Origin: a virus
Direction: 5' to 3' (one strand)
Virus record (IMG/VR): IMGVR_UViG_3300025030_000941
Span: 1 to 36,536 of that record
Length of the DNA: 36,536 bases
Position numbers and translations under genes: made by a program. The notes beneath the pieces are model-generated. The model was not told where the DNA came from and ran no database searches. It saw nothing but the letters and a program-made list of their open reading frames with translations. This document shows, piece after piece, positions 21,528 to 29,484 of this stretch. Position 1 is the stretch's first letter. Every line of letters begins with the position of its first letter.

Positions 21528-22285
21528 TTTGCACCATGGGCACCCCGGCCCTAGTACTCAAATGTCTAGAAGAACAGACCTTCAAGGACTTTGAGATCAT
21601 TATAGCCTCTGAGAAGGGCATTGTGAATGCCATGAATAACGCACTAGCTAAGGCCACAGGCACGATATTTGTCAGGGTAGACGATGACGTGGATATCCCA
21701 TCTCATTGGTTGCAGGAGCTTATAAAGCCATTTTCTGAGGCTATCGTAGCCGGAGTGACAGGCCCAACCTATGTTCCTATGGCTCGACGTAAGAACAGGG
21801 ATAGCATTCGGATCTGGGAGAAGCCGAACTGGTTTTTAAGATGGATGACTGGTTGCGATAAATTTAGACCAGCTGGGATCTACAAATGTGGGATGGTTTC
21901 TTATGATTCAAACTACGCAGAGAGGTTCGATAACCATGCGCCTGAGTTTCAGCCAGATCATCTTGAAGGTACAAATTGGGCGATGAGGACTGATCTTATC
22001 CGCGCTGTCGGGGGGTTTGACAAGGCTTTTGACGGGGTTTGTGAATGGTTCGATACGGATGTTGAGTTTAAGATCAAAAAACTTGGCTACGTCCTTCGAT
22101 ATTGCCCGAAGGCATACCTCTGGCACTGGCTTGAATTTAGCGACAATTACAATGAGCGATTTGATGGTGTCGGTCGGATAAAGAATTGGATACGGTTTCA
22201 CCATAGGCATACGAAGTTTCATTGGAAGATGATAGTTTATCTCATGGTTTGGGGAGGGTATTTCCTATGCAAAAAGTTTCGGTAA
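21500..22285 (+). CDS. GT2-like glycosyltransferase (GT-A fold)
   Basis: A 261-residue protein: ASVIICTMGTPALVLKCLEE at the start, VRVDDDVDIPSHWLQEL as the DxD metal/nucleotide-sugar site, and EGTNWAMRTDLIRAVGGFDK followed by WFDTDVEFKIKKLGY, the ED-type catalytic region of GT2 enzymes. The last ~15 residues are hydrophobic (MIVYLMVWGGYFLC) and may touch the membrane. GGGGAG is just before the ATG. It is the first of two adjacent GT2 genes. Confidence 0.85.
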   Translation: MGNPYASVIICTMGTPALVLKCLEEQTFKDFEIIIASEKGIVNAMNNALAKATGTIFVRVDDDVDIPSHWLQELIKPFSEAIVAGVTGPTYVPMARRKNRDSIRIWEKPNWFLRWMTGCDKFRPAGIYKCGMVSYDSNYAERFDNHAPEFQPDHLEGTNWAMRTDLIRAVGGFDKAFDGVCEWFDTDVEFKIKKLGYVLRYCPKAYLWHWLEFSDNYNERFDGVGRIKNWIRFHHRHTKFHWKMIVYLMVWGGYFLCKKFR

Positions 22286-23091
22286 TCATCCCCACAATGA
22301 AAGGCCGCGAGACCATGCTTCAAAAACTTCTCTCAACCATTCCGGACGAATACGAAAAGATCGTGGTGGATGATGAGGATTTGCTTTTGGCCGCCAAAAG
22401 AAACAAGGGGGCCAAACTTGCCAAAGGAGAATACCTTTTTTTCGTTGATGATGATAATTACCTTACGCCCGGAGCGATAGAAGCCGCGCTTGAATTGGCT
22501 GAAAAAGAAGGTGTTGGGGTTGTAGGTTTTATGGCGTGTTATGATGACAAGCAAGACCTCGTTGCGGATGGTGGCTCTAAGCGAAATTATTTAACGGGCT
22601 TCACCACAGGGATAAACACTAATGCCTTTTGGCCTAGATTAAATAAAACACCATACGAAGTTGATGAAGTAGCCAATGCTTTTATGATCCACGCCGAGCT
22701 GTTCTTTGAACTTCAGGGCTTTGATGATGTCAACTTCCCGATGGACATGAATGAATCGGATATATGCTTTAGAATTAAGAAAATGGGTTATACTATAATG
22801 ATGAATCCGTTAGCGATGGGTTACCACAAATCACAGACGTATTCTTGTTTTCCTAACTTTCGAAAGGAGATGTATGCGTATTTTCATGGAAACGGTCGCG
22901 TTGGTTTTGCGCGAAAGCATTATCACGGTTTATGTTATTGGGGCCACATTAGCATTTTCCTTCCTCTATTTCTTTGTTTTTATACAGTATCGCTTCTTTG
23001 GAGAAAAAACTTCAAAGTAATTTTCCCATTCCTGAAAGGGGTGTTCGATGGACTACGAGGTCGTAGAACGAATAAATATCAACCGCGCTAA
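22267..23091 (+). CDS. GT2-like glycosyltransferase with C-terminal membrane segment
   Basis: A 274-residue product from ATG 22267 (MQKVSVIIPTMKGRETML), preceded by GGGAGGG; an in-frame ATG at 22222 lies well inside the preceding gene. DxD site: YLFFVDDDNYLTPGAI. Acceptor region: LQGFDDVNFPMDMNESDICF. Residues ~225-260 are strongly hydrophobic (ISIFLPLFLCFYTVSLLW), anchoring the enzyme at the cytoplasmic membrane. Likely adds a sugar to a lipid-linked glycan. Confidence 0.85.
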   Translation: MQKVSVIIPTMKGRETMLQKLLSTIPDEYEKIVVDDEDLLLAAKRNKGAKLAKGEYLFFVDDDNYLTPGAIEAALELAEKEGVGVVGFMACYDDKQDLVADGGSKRNYLTGFTTGINTNAFWPRLNKTPYEVDEVANAFMIHAELFFELQGFDDVNFPMDMNESDICFRIKKMGYTIMMNPLAMGYHKSQTYSCFPNFRKEMYAYFHGNGRVGFARKHYHGLCYWGHISIFLPLFLCFYTVSLLWRKNFKVIFPFLKGVFDGLRGRRTNKYQPR

Positions 23092-23842
23092 CTGCGTCAA
23101 AGTTGGTTCGTTTTTGTATGACAAAGAAGTAGACGGACTTTACCATGAAAGCCATTGGTGGTTCCCAGTTCAAATTGGAATCACGCATGGACTTACCAAG
23201 TGTCAAGTTACTCCAATGTTTTTGAAATTGCCGTTTTTGATGAAAGGGTGGGTTCAGGAATATATACTTCTCAGAGAAATTGAACTTTTGAAACTTACCC
23301 TAACAGGAAAGATTTTAATGCACGGCTCTTGTTACGCCAATACTCTGGTAGTCGGCTTCCCAAACTCCGGCAAGACCTACCAGACGTACAAGGCCGTCTC
23401 GGAAGGGGCGAAACTTATCTCAGAGGAATACACCATAATCTACGATGGTAAAGCCCACCCCTACGAGCGCGTTATGAGGACGTGCTTCTCGGCTCGGACG
23501 ATGAAAGATTGTAACATCGAGACTTCCTTAAGGGAAAAACTCTGGCTCGCGGCCGCCACACTTCGGGCGACTCTTTTCCCTTTCATGTACGAAGCGGTGA
23601 TTTGGAAGAATATCCATGTAAGCGGCGAGGCGTCAGAGATAAAGAAGATCGTCTATGGTTCCACAGGCCGCGAGGTTAAGGACTGGAAAGAGTTTGCGAT
23701 ACTTTGTGAGAATGAGTTCCCTTTTATGTCGAGCGAATTTTTACAGGCTTACGCCATCGCCTCTGGTCTTGATTTATTAAAGATTCAGGAAACCCAAAGA
23801 AATTTAATCAAGGAGTTTGTTGAGAGTGTTTATCAAAATTAA
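23048..23842 (+). CDS. HprK-like P-loop kinase of glycan cluster
   Basis: A 264-residue protein. Walker A is VVGFPNSGKTYQTYKA (Gly103 to Thr110), preceded by KILMHGSC and followed by SEGAKLISEEYTIIYDGKAH. This order (small-residue loop before the P-loop, then GAxLxSxE) resembles HPr-kinase-like proteins, a few of which occur in polysaccharide and peptide-modification clusters. The N-terminal ~85 residues have no clear homology. It may phosphorylate a sugar, lipid or protein partner. ATG 23048 follows AAAGGGG. Confidence 0.6.
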   Translation: MDYEVVERININRANCVKVGSFLYDKEVDGLYHESHWWFPVQIGITHGLTKCQVTPMFLKLPFLMKGWVQEYILLREIELLKLTLTGKILMHGSCYANTLVVGFPNSGKTYQTYKAVSEGAKLISEEYTIIYDGKAHPYERVMRTCFSARTMKDCNIETSLREKLWLAAATLRATLFPFMYEAVIWKNIHVSGEASEIKKIVYGSTGREVKDWKEFAILCENEFPFMSSEFLQAYAIASGLDLLKIQETQRNLIKEFVESVYQN

Positions 23843-24026
23843 AACGAGGGATGGAAGATTCAGTCATGGTGCTAGGGTAAAATCTCCGTCTGGAAGATTG
23901 GGAACATTTATTGACGATTATATTCCTGACAGTTGCCTATATGATAAATACCATAGAGTACAAATTAAATGGGATGATGGAGAAATCGAAATCAGGTACC
24001 CGCAAACATTGGAGGTTGTTAAATGA
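23820..24026 (+). CDS. Small SH3/KOW-like protein (copy 1)
   Basis: A product of about 68 residues, with TTG starts at 23817 and 23820 and a GTG at 23826; AGGAG (23811-23815) best suits 23820. The sequence RDGRFSHGARVKSPSGRLGT then VQIKWDDGEIEIRYPQTLEV is a small beta barrel of KOW/SH3-like appearance. The gene at 27905 codes for a protein of similar size and layout. Function unknown. Confidence 0.5.
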   Translation: MRVFIKIKTRDGRFSHGARVKSPSGRLGTFIDDYIPDSCLYDKYHRVQIKWDDGEIEIRYPQTLEVVK

Positions 24027-24709
24027 AAATTTTAATCACAGGAAATAAAGGCTTCATCGGAAGCGGTCTTGTCGGCGACGGAATCGACATCAAAGATGGT
24101 TTTGATATCCTTACCTACAAAGCCAAAAATAAATACGAAGTTGTGATACACACCGCCGCAAAAACAAGTGTGGTGGAATCAGAAAAACAACCTGCATTTT
24201 ATTTTGAAACGAATATCACTGGCACTATGAATATGGTGAAACAACACCCGGAATCACATTTTATATATTTATCTACCGCAGCCATTTATGGAGAAGGATT
24301 AGACCATACGGTAAACTCGATTCCACAGCCATCTTCAACTTACGCTTACACAAAATATTTAGGAGAAGGAATTATAAAAAAATTTGCGAAGTCTTGGGTG
24401 ATCCTGAGACTAACAAACGTGATCGGTGACGGTGAGCGCGGCGAGCCGAACGTCTATCAGATTTTTCAGAAGGCGGATGTGCTTCCGATTTATGGGGATG
24501 GCCTACAAACAAGGGATTTTATCCACGCTGATAAAGTCCGGGAAGTCATAATGAACAGTCTCAACAAGCGCGGCGTGTTCAACGTTGGGTCGGGGGTGTC
24601 AAAAACAATTCTTCAGGTGGCGAAGGAATTTAACAAGCCGATGGAGTTCCTACCAGCACGTTCGGGTGAAATCAGAAACTTCGGAATTAAGGACGCAATC
24701 TCATGTTGA
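24023..24709 (+). CDS. NAD-dependent sugar epimerase/dehydratase (compact)
   Basis: A 228-residue extended-SDR protein. ILITGNKGFIGSG is the Rossmann GxxGxxG motif; VVIHTAAKTSVVESEKQP, YLSTAAIYGEG and STYAYTKYLGE supply the active-site Ser/Thr and Tyr107-x3-Lys111; LRLTNVIGDGERGEPN and TRDFIHADKV complete the family pattern. Length is below the usual ~310 residues, mainly from shortening after the cofactor domain. Probably acts on a nucleotide sugar. It ends in a seven-base overlap with the next GT. Confidence 0.8.
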   Translation: MKILITGNKGFIGSGLVGDGIDIKDGFDILTYKAKNKYEVVIHTAAKTSVVESEKQPAFYFETNITGTMNMVKQHPESHFIYLSTAAIYGEGLDHTVNSIPQPSSTYAYTKYLGEGIIKKFAKSWVILRLTNVIGDGERGEPNVYQIFQKADVLPIYGDGLQTRDFIHADKVREVIMNSLNKRGVFNVGSGVSKTILQVAKEFNKPMEFLPARSGEIRNFGIKDAISC

Positions 24710-25293
24710 GCATAATTCTCCCTAATCACTACGAAGCCACAATCCATGAGTTCATTGCCGAGGTCGAGGGGCGTTTCCCTTGCTGTGAAATTATCATTTC
24801 TAACGACTCTGAAAGCAAAGGCAAGGGATGGGCTATCCGGGAAGCGTTGAGGCATTGCAAGGGAGATCAAATTGCCATGCTCGATGGAGATGGTGAAATC
24901 CCGGCACGGATGCTTTTGAGACTGCTTCCATTCCTCGAAGATTTTGATGTGGTGGTTGGTTCAAAAAGATTGGCAAAAACCTCCCCTTTAAGAAGAAAGA
25001 TAATGACCCATGTAACAAGAATTTGGTTTCGGTTTCTTTTCGGGGTTCAGGTTGATACGCAAACAGGGATTAAAATTTTTAGACGCTTGGCACTTGATGC
25101 ATTAGATTGGTCTTGGGAAAGTAACGGATTTATTTATGATTGCGAGGTCATTGCTAGGTTACAAAAAAAAGGTTTTAAGATAGTAGAGGTACCGATTGAA
25201 TGTGAGATTAGGCGACAGCTTGCGTTCAAAACAATTTTCAGAATCGCCGGAGAGAGTGTTTGGCTATGGTTTCGATTACTCAAAAAGAATTAG
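24703..25293 (+). CDS. DPM1/GtrB-like polyprenyl-phosphate GT2 transferase
   Basis: A 196-residue protein: LSIILPNHYEATIHEFI, SKGKGWAIREALRHCKGDQI, MLDGDGEIPARML, VVVGSKRLAKTSPLRRKIMT and DTQTGIKIFRRLALD. These match dolichol/polyprenyl-phosphate sugar synthases, which load a sugar onto a membrane lipid carrier. It lacks the two C-terminal membrane helices of GtrB, so it resembles the soluble DPM1 type. Together with the GT-C-like gene at 29923 it could supply lipid-linked sugar for periplasmic transfer. Confidence 0.8.
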   Translation: MLSIILPNHYEATIHEFIAEVEGRFPCCEIIISNDSESKGKGWAIREALRHCKGDQIAMLDGDGEIPARMLLRLLPFLEDFDVVVGSKRLAKTSPLRRKIMTHVTRIWFRFLFGVQVDTQTGIKIFRRLALDALDWSWESNGFIYDCEVIARLQKKGFKIVEVPIECEIRRQLAFKTIFRIAGESVWLWFRLLKKN

Positions 25294-25706
25294 CTTATAT
25301 CGCTGGATTTATTGATGGCGAGGGTTGTTTGACTTTAGACCTTGGATTTTCACGAAAAACTCTTGTTTTTTCTGCTCGATTGATCGTGGTGAACACAGAC
25401 AAAAGAATCATTAAGTGGTTGGCTAGAAAAATAGGCGGTGGTTCATGTGATATGAAAAGAAACCCCGGAAAATATCATAAACCAGCATATCGTTTTTTCT
25501 TGTGCGCTCAATCGGATTTACTGAAATTTTTGGTCGAAATTTATCCCTATTTAAGAATAAAAAAGAGACAAGCCAGAGTTTTGATAGGTATTTTGAAATA
25601 TAGAGCGAAATTTTTTGGATTTAGGCCAAGAAATACTATTGGGAAAATGGAACTTTCGGCACTGAAAAAAATAAGGGAGTTAAATAAAAAGGGATGTCGA
25701 CCTTGA
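25266..25706 (+). CDS. LAGLIDADG homing endonuclease, single motif
   Basis: A 146-residue product from ATG 25266 (MVSITQKELAYIAGFIDGEG); TTG 25260 is in frame. The AYIAGFIDGEGCLTL segment is a LAGLIDADG helix with the catalytic acidic residue, followed by a beta saddle (ARLIVVNTDKRIIKWLARKI). One motif means it should act as a homodimer on a near-palindromic target. It lies between two glycosyltransferase genes, overlapping both, with no intron-like sequence. Confidence 0.85.
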   Translation: MVSITQKELAYIAGFIDGEGCLTLDLGFSRKTLVFSARLIVVNTDKRIIKWLARKIGGGSCDMKRNPGKYHKPAYRFFLCAQSDLLKFLVEIYPYLRIKKRQARVLIGILKYRAKFFGFRPRNTIGKMELSALKKIRELNKKGCRP

Positions 25707-26374
25707 AAGTTTCTATCATCATTCCTTGTAAAACGCTAGACGATTACGCCCAGCGGTGTTTAAAGCATTGCAAAGCACTCGAAGAAGATAAGGAAATAAT
25801 CCTTGTTCCTGATTCGGTGTGTCCGGGATATCCCGCGGCTAAGAGGAATTGGGCGATGCAACAAGCTAAAGGTGATATATTTGCCTTTATAGATTCGGAT
25901 GCTTTTCCTGATCATGATTGGCTCAAAAACGCTCTTTACTGGCTTCAGTGCTATTCGGCAGTCTGCGGGCCCGGGGTCTTGCCGCCGGATGCACCATTCA
26001 AGGAACGAGTCGCCGATCAGGTTCACAAGTGGGTTTTCTGTCCTTATCGGGTAACTCCGAAGAAACCTCGGATCGTGCCGTGGCACCCGACCTTCAACCT
26101 CATTATCAAGAAAGAGGTCGCCACGCAGTTTGACAGCTATTTGACAGGCGAAGATGACCGCTTCTGTGAAAAAATAAAAGGGGGGATTTTCTACCATCCC
26201 GATATTTTGGTCTACCACAACCGACGCGGGGCGTTCAGGCCGTTGTGGCGACAATTTGCGACGTATGCACGTCACAAGGGAGCTTTTAAGGCACTCGCCC
26301 TGATCGCTTTTGTGACAACAATATGGACTTATGCCATTAACTTTGCGAAAGGATTTATTAGGAGAAAGCCATGA
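25694..26374 (+). CDS. GT2-like glycosyltransferase with C-terminal membrane segment
   Basis: A 226-residue protein. KVSIIIPCKTLDDYAQRCLK begins the GT-A domain; FAFIDSDAFPDHDWLKNAL is the DxD site; SYLTGEDDRFCEKI is the acceptor/catalytic region. A hydrophobic segment near residues 200-218 (ALALIAFVTTIWTYAINF) suggests membrane attachment. ATG 25694 has almost no space after its purine stretch; TTG 25703 is an alternative start nine bases on, with AAGGGA well placed. Confidence 0.8.
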   Translation: MSTLKVSIIIPCKTLDDYAQRCLKHCKALEEDKEIILVPDSVCPGYPAAKRNWAMQQAKGDIFAFIDSDAFPDHDWLKNALYWLQCYSAVCGPGVLPPDAPFKERVADQVHKWVFCPYRVTPKKPRIVPWHPTFNLIIKKEVATQFDSYLTGEDDRFCEKIKGGIFYHPDILVYHNRRGAFRPLWRQFATYARHKGAFKALALIAFVTTIWTYAINFAKGFIRRKP

Positions 26375-26934
26375 GCAAGACTTTATATCATTGCGAGTGG
26401 TGTAAAAAAATGATCTATGATTGGCCAAGCAATAAAAGGTTTAAGCATATTTTTTGTGGTTTAAAATGTCGTGGTAAATACTTCTGGACTAAAAAGAATC
26501 CAGCAAAGAAGTCTAGCGTAAAAAGGATTTTGAGAAATCAAAAATTAGGAAATAAAAACCCCCAATTTGGAAAACCCTCTTGGAACGCAGGACTCAAAGG
26601 GGTGCAAATTGCGTGGAATAAAGGAAAAAAATTCCCGCAATTTAGTGGTGCTAATAGCTCTAATTGGAAAGGTGGTGTCACGCCCGAAATAAGGAGAATC
26701 AGAAACAGCGACGAATATGCTTTGTGGCGTAAGGCTGTTTTTGTCAGAGACAACTATACCTGTATTTGGTGTGGTTCAAATGGAAATATAAACGCAGACC
26801 ATATCAAACCTTTTTCAGACTATCCAGAGCTTCGTTTCGCTATTGACAACGGAAGAACGCTATGTGTCTCTTGTCATAAAACAACACCCACTTATGGCGC
26901 AAAATGGAGATGGAACAAATGCCGAAAGCGCTGA
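26371..26934 (+). CDS. HNH homing endonuclease with zinc ribbon and NUMOD-like repeats
   Basis: A 187-residue protein. N-terminal CEWC and FCGLKC pairs (Cys8, 11, 29, 33) form a zinc ribbon. Residues ~55-105 hold NUMOD3-like segments (GNKNPQFGK, AWNKGKKFP, NWKGG), known DNA-target-binding elements. The HNH core is YTCIWCGSNGNINADHIKPF then NGRTLCVSCHK. A complete, probably active free-standing homing enzyme, translationally coupled (ATGA) to the preceding GT and overlapping the next epimerase gene. Confidence 0.9.
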   Translation: MSKTLYHCEWCKKMIYDWPSNKRFKHIFCGLKCRGKYFWTKKNPAKKSSVKRILRNQKLGNKNPQFGKPSWNAGLKGVQIAWNKGKKFPQFSGANSSNWKGGVTPEIRRIRNSDEYALWRKAVFVRDNYTCIWCGSNGNINADHIKPFSDYPELRFAIDNGRTLCVSCHKTTPTYGAKWRWNKCRKR

Positions 26935-27908
26935 TCACAGGTTCTATGGGTCTCTGCGGGACAGAAGCGACAAAATATTATTTGAACGAAGCGTGGGAGG
27001 TTGTTGGAATTGACAACGATATGCGAAAGCACATGTTTGGGCCAGAAGCATCGGTATTGAAAAATCGAATTGACCATAGGAATTATACTCATCATGGGGT
27101 TGACATTTCAAAGGCGGAGCCAATTATCACTAAAGAAAAGCCAGATATAATTCTTCATTTCGCCGCAGCCCCATCCCACGATTGGTCTGCTACAAACCCA
27201 CTTTTGGACTTCGGAATAAATGCCTACTCAACCCTCATGCTTTTGGAGATGGTTAGAAAGCACTGTCCCCAATCCGTGTTCGTCTATACCTCAACAAACA
27301 AGGTTTACGGAGATACCCCGAACTTTCTGCCATTGGTGGAAAAAGAAACACGGTACGAGTGCGAAGCCCTACCAAACGGGATAGACGAGATGATGAGTGT
27401 AGATCACTCCATGCACTCACCTTTTGGGGTTTCAAAGCTCGCCGGAGACTTGTACGTACAGGAATACGCCCGATACTTTGGCCTCAAGACAGGCGTTTTC
27501 CGTTGCGGGTGCATCACCGGCGCCGCTCATGCCGGGACAGAACTTCACGGTTTCCTTGCGTACATGGCACGGTGCAAGAAAACAGGAACGCCCTACAAAG
27601 TCTTTGGGTATCAAGGAAAACAAGTCCGTGACCAAATACATGCCTCGGACCTTGTAAGAGCGATTAACTGTTTCGTCCGCAATCCAACGCCAGGAGAAGT
27701 CTATAACATGGGCGGCGGCACACACGCGAACGTCTCTGTTTTGGAGGCTCTGAACATGTTCAAGATAAAAGACTGGATGTATATGGATGAGGCAAGACGA
27801 GGCGACCATCAATGGTACATCAGCGATACAAGGAAGTTTGAATCAGACTACCCAAAATGGAAAAGAGAATATAACCTGTGGGCTATTATGGAGGATTTAA
27901 TGAAATGA
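26919..27908 (+). CDS. CDP-paratose 2-epimerase (tyvelose epimerase)-like enzyme
   Basis: A 329-residue product from ATG 26919 with GGAG nine bases upstream; 26904 is in frame but overlaps more of the endonuclease gene. Diagnostic stretches: ALITGSMGLCGTEATKYYL, VVGIDNDMRKHMFGPEA, ILHFAAAPSHDWSATNP, STNKVYGDTPN, GIDEMMSVDHSMHS, CGCITGAAHAGTELHGFL and GYQGKQVRDQIHASD. These are characteristic of the RfbE/tyvelose-epimerase-like branch of extended SDR enzymes. The usual catalytic Tyr of YxxxK is Phe169 (FGVSK) here. Likely epimerises a nucleotide-linked sugar; the exact substrate is uncertain. Confidence 0.8.
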   Translation: MPKALITGSMGLCGTEATKYYLNEAWEVVGIDNDMRKHMFGPEASVLKNRIDHRNYTHHGVDISKAEPIITKEKPDIILHFAAAPSHDWSATNPLLDFGINAYSTLMLLEMVRKHCPQSVFVYTSTNKVYGDTPNFLPLVEKETRYECEALPNGIDEMMSVDHSMHSPFGVSKLAGDLYVQEYARYFGLKTGVFRCGCITGAAHAGTELHGFLAYMARCKKTGTPYKVFGYQGKQVRDQIHASDLVRAINCFVRNPTPGEVYNMGGGTHANVSVLEALNMFKIKDWMYMDEARRGDHQWYISDTRKFESDYPKWKREYNLWAIMEDLMK

Positions 27909-28111
27909 ATTATGGAGATATTGTTACTCTTAAAGGAAAGTTTTATAACGGGCAAACGGGGGTTATCGTCGGTATAAATAGACCGAGAGTTGAGTGGAAA
28001 AATCCATCATATAAAGTAAAAATAGACGATGGAAATATTGTTGATGATGTTTCTTATTCTGAAATGGAAAAAGTTATCATTTGTGAGAAATGCAAGTCTA
28101 CAAGGATTTGA
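27905..28111 (+). CDS. Small SH3/KOW-like protein (copy 2)
   Basis: A 68-residue product from ATG 27905 (ATGA overlap, GGAGG upstream). MNYGDIVTLKGKFYNGQTGV then KVKIDDGNIVDDVSYSEMEK resembles a KOW-type small barrel, like the product of 23820. It ends with a CEKC pair. It lies directly before the second HNH-like paralogue. Confidence 0.5.
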   Translation: MNYGDIVTLKGKFYNGQTGVIVGINRPRVEWKNPSYKVKIDDGNIVDDVSYSEMEKVIICEKCKSTRI

Positions 28112-28115
28112 TGAG

Positions 28116-28487
28116 ATGAAAACAGCAGAAGAAAATAGAGCCAAGAGAGCAATTTATCGTAAAAACACCATAAGAGAAAGGTATCTCTACAATAAAAAAA
28201 GACGAAAAGATAAACCGTGGATAAATTCATTTGATAGTGCTAGGCAAAGATGTAATGACCCAAATCACGTGGCATATCATTCTTACGGAGGCTTTGGGAT
28301 TAAATTCTTATTGGCAATGGAAGAAATAAAATATCTTTGGGTGCGGGACAATGCGGAGGGTATGAACTTTCCAAGCCTAGATCGAATTGATAATGACGGG
28401 CATTACGAATATTCAAATCTCAGATTTATAGAGAGAAGCGAAAATTCTTCAAGGCCAAAAAGGAAAAAAAATGCGGGTTCTATTTAA
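28116..28487 (+). CDS. HNH-like homing endonuclease candidate (paralogue 2)
   Basis: A 123-residue product from ATG 28116 (MKTAEENRAKRAIYRKNTIR). Shared elements with the gene at 20092 in the same order: SARQRCNDP, SYGGFGIKF, YLWVRDNAEGM, SLDRIDNDGHYEYSN and a final basic tail. In-frame ATG 28029 lies inside the previous gene and is rejected. Endonuclease activity is inferred. It overlaps the radical SAM gene by 17 bases. Confidence 0.65.
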   Translation: MKTAEENRAKRAIYRKNTIRERYLYNKKRRKDKPWINSFDSARQRCNDPNHVAYHSYGGFGIKFLLAMEEIKYLWVRDNAEGMNFPSLDRIDNDGHYEYSNLRFIERSENSSRPKRKKNAGSI

Positions 28488-29484
28488 AGACAGTCCGTTT
28501 CATTCTCAGAGGCAGTACCAAAAAAAAGTTTGGATATATCCAGCGCATTTAGCGATGTTCGCGACGCATCTACGCGACCAAGGCAATGAGGTTGTTTGGC
28601 TTGGAGAGGATGACGGAAAATTTGACCGCATTATAGAATCGGATCGCCAGATTGATGTTGACTATGAAAAACTCCCCATCCCTGATCGAGTGTTCACAAA
28701 TTCGATGAACCCAAAATATTTAAAATACGGCAATTACAAGAAATCTAGGGGTACTCATCTTCTATCATCGAACCTTTGCTGGTATGGACGCTGTTCGTTT
28801 TGTGTCGATACCGAAAGGCTGCAAGCGGGTGAACACAGAGGTGTTCGTTCTGTAGACCATGTACTTTCTGAGATAGATGATTGCATCAGAATTGGACATA
28901 ACGAAATATTTGACGATGCCGGGACGCTTCCTATTGGAGCATGGTTACAAGAATTTTGTGAAAAGATGATACGATCCAAAAGAAATAAAAAGATTATGTT
29001 GGGCGCCAACATGAAACCAATTTCCGAAAAGGTCGTGCCATTCAAGCTGATGAAAGAAGCTGGGTTCAGGTTCATGCTTGTCGGGGTTGAATCAGCTAAT
29101 CAAGAGACAATCAACCGGATTCAAAAGGGGCAAGAGTCTAACAAAGTCATTGAGAATATAAAAGCCATGAACGATGCCGGGCTTGAGGTACATTTGACTT
29201 CGATGTTCGGTTATCCGTGGGAAAGCCATGAGGACGCCATGCGGACTGTGAATGAAATCCATTACTTGTTGCGGAAAGGCTACGTTAAGACAGCCCAAGC
29301 GTCGGTCTATATGCCCCCTCGCACAGCCCCAGATCCAAATGCCGATGGGCAAAAATACATTAAGATGATTTACGACATCTACAAAGACCCACGCTATTGG
29401 CTAAGAAAGGTTCTTGATATTCGTAGAATCGAGGACATCACTTACTTGCTAAAGAGGATCGGTCATGTCAAACACGCAGAATAA
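28471..29484 (+). CDS. Radical SAM enzyme
   Basis: A 337-residue protein. SSNLCWYGRCSFCVDTERLQ provides the iron-sulfur ligands Cys103, 108 and 111 with C-x4-C-x2-C spacing rather than the common C-x3-C-x2-C. Later SAM-domain elements are visible: EIFDDAGTLP, KIMLGANMKP, FMLVGVESANQETINRIQKG and VHLTSMFGYPWESHEDAM, as in B12-type radical SAM enzymes. The N-terminal ~95 residues are too short for a complete B12 domain. In glycan clusters such enzymes can carry out deoxygenation, methylation or epimerisation. Substrate unknown. Confidence 0.8.
   Translation: MRVLFKDSPFHSQRQYQKKVWIYPAHLAMFATHLRDQGNEVVWLGEDDGKFDRIIESDRQIDVDYEKLPIPDRVFTNSMNPKYLKYGNYKKSRGTHLLSSNLCWYGRCSFCVDTERLQAGEHRGVRSVDHVLSEIDDCIRIGHNEIFDDAGTLPIGAWLQEFCEKMIRSKRNKKIMLGANMKPISEKVVPFKLMKEAGFRFMLVGVESANQETINRIQKGQESNKVIENIKAMNDAGLEVHLTSMFGYPWESHEDAMRTVNEIHYLLRKGYVKTAQASVYMPPRTAPDPNADGQKYIKMIYDIYKDPRYWLRKVLDIRRIEDITYLLKRIGHVKHAE

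Noticed and set aside
25760-26428. Minus-strand ORF of 222 residues
   Set aside because: It is antisense to the GT2 gene at 25694, whose DxD and acceptor motifs are clear; the shadow has no domain pattern.
27359-27657. Two overlapping plus-strand ORFs inside the epimerase gene
   Set aside because: Frame-shifted shadows of the RfbE-like gene, Arg-rich and without ribosome sites.
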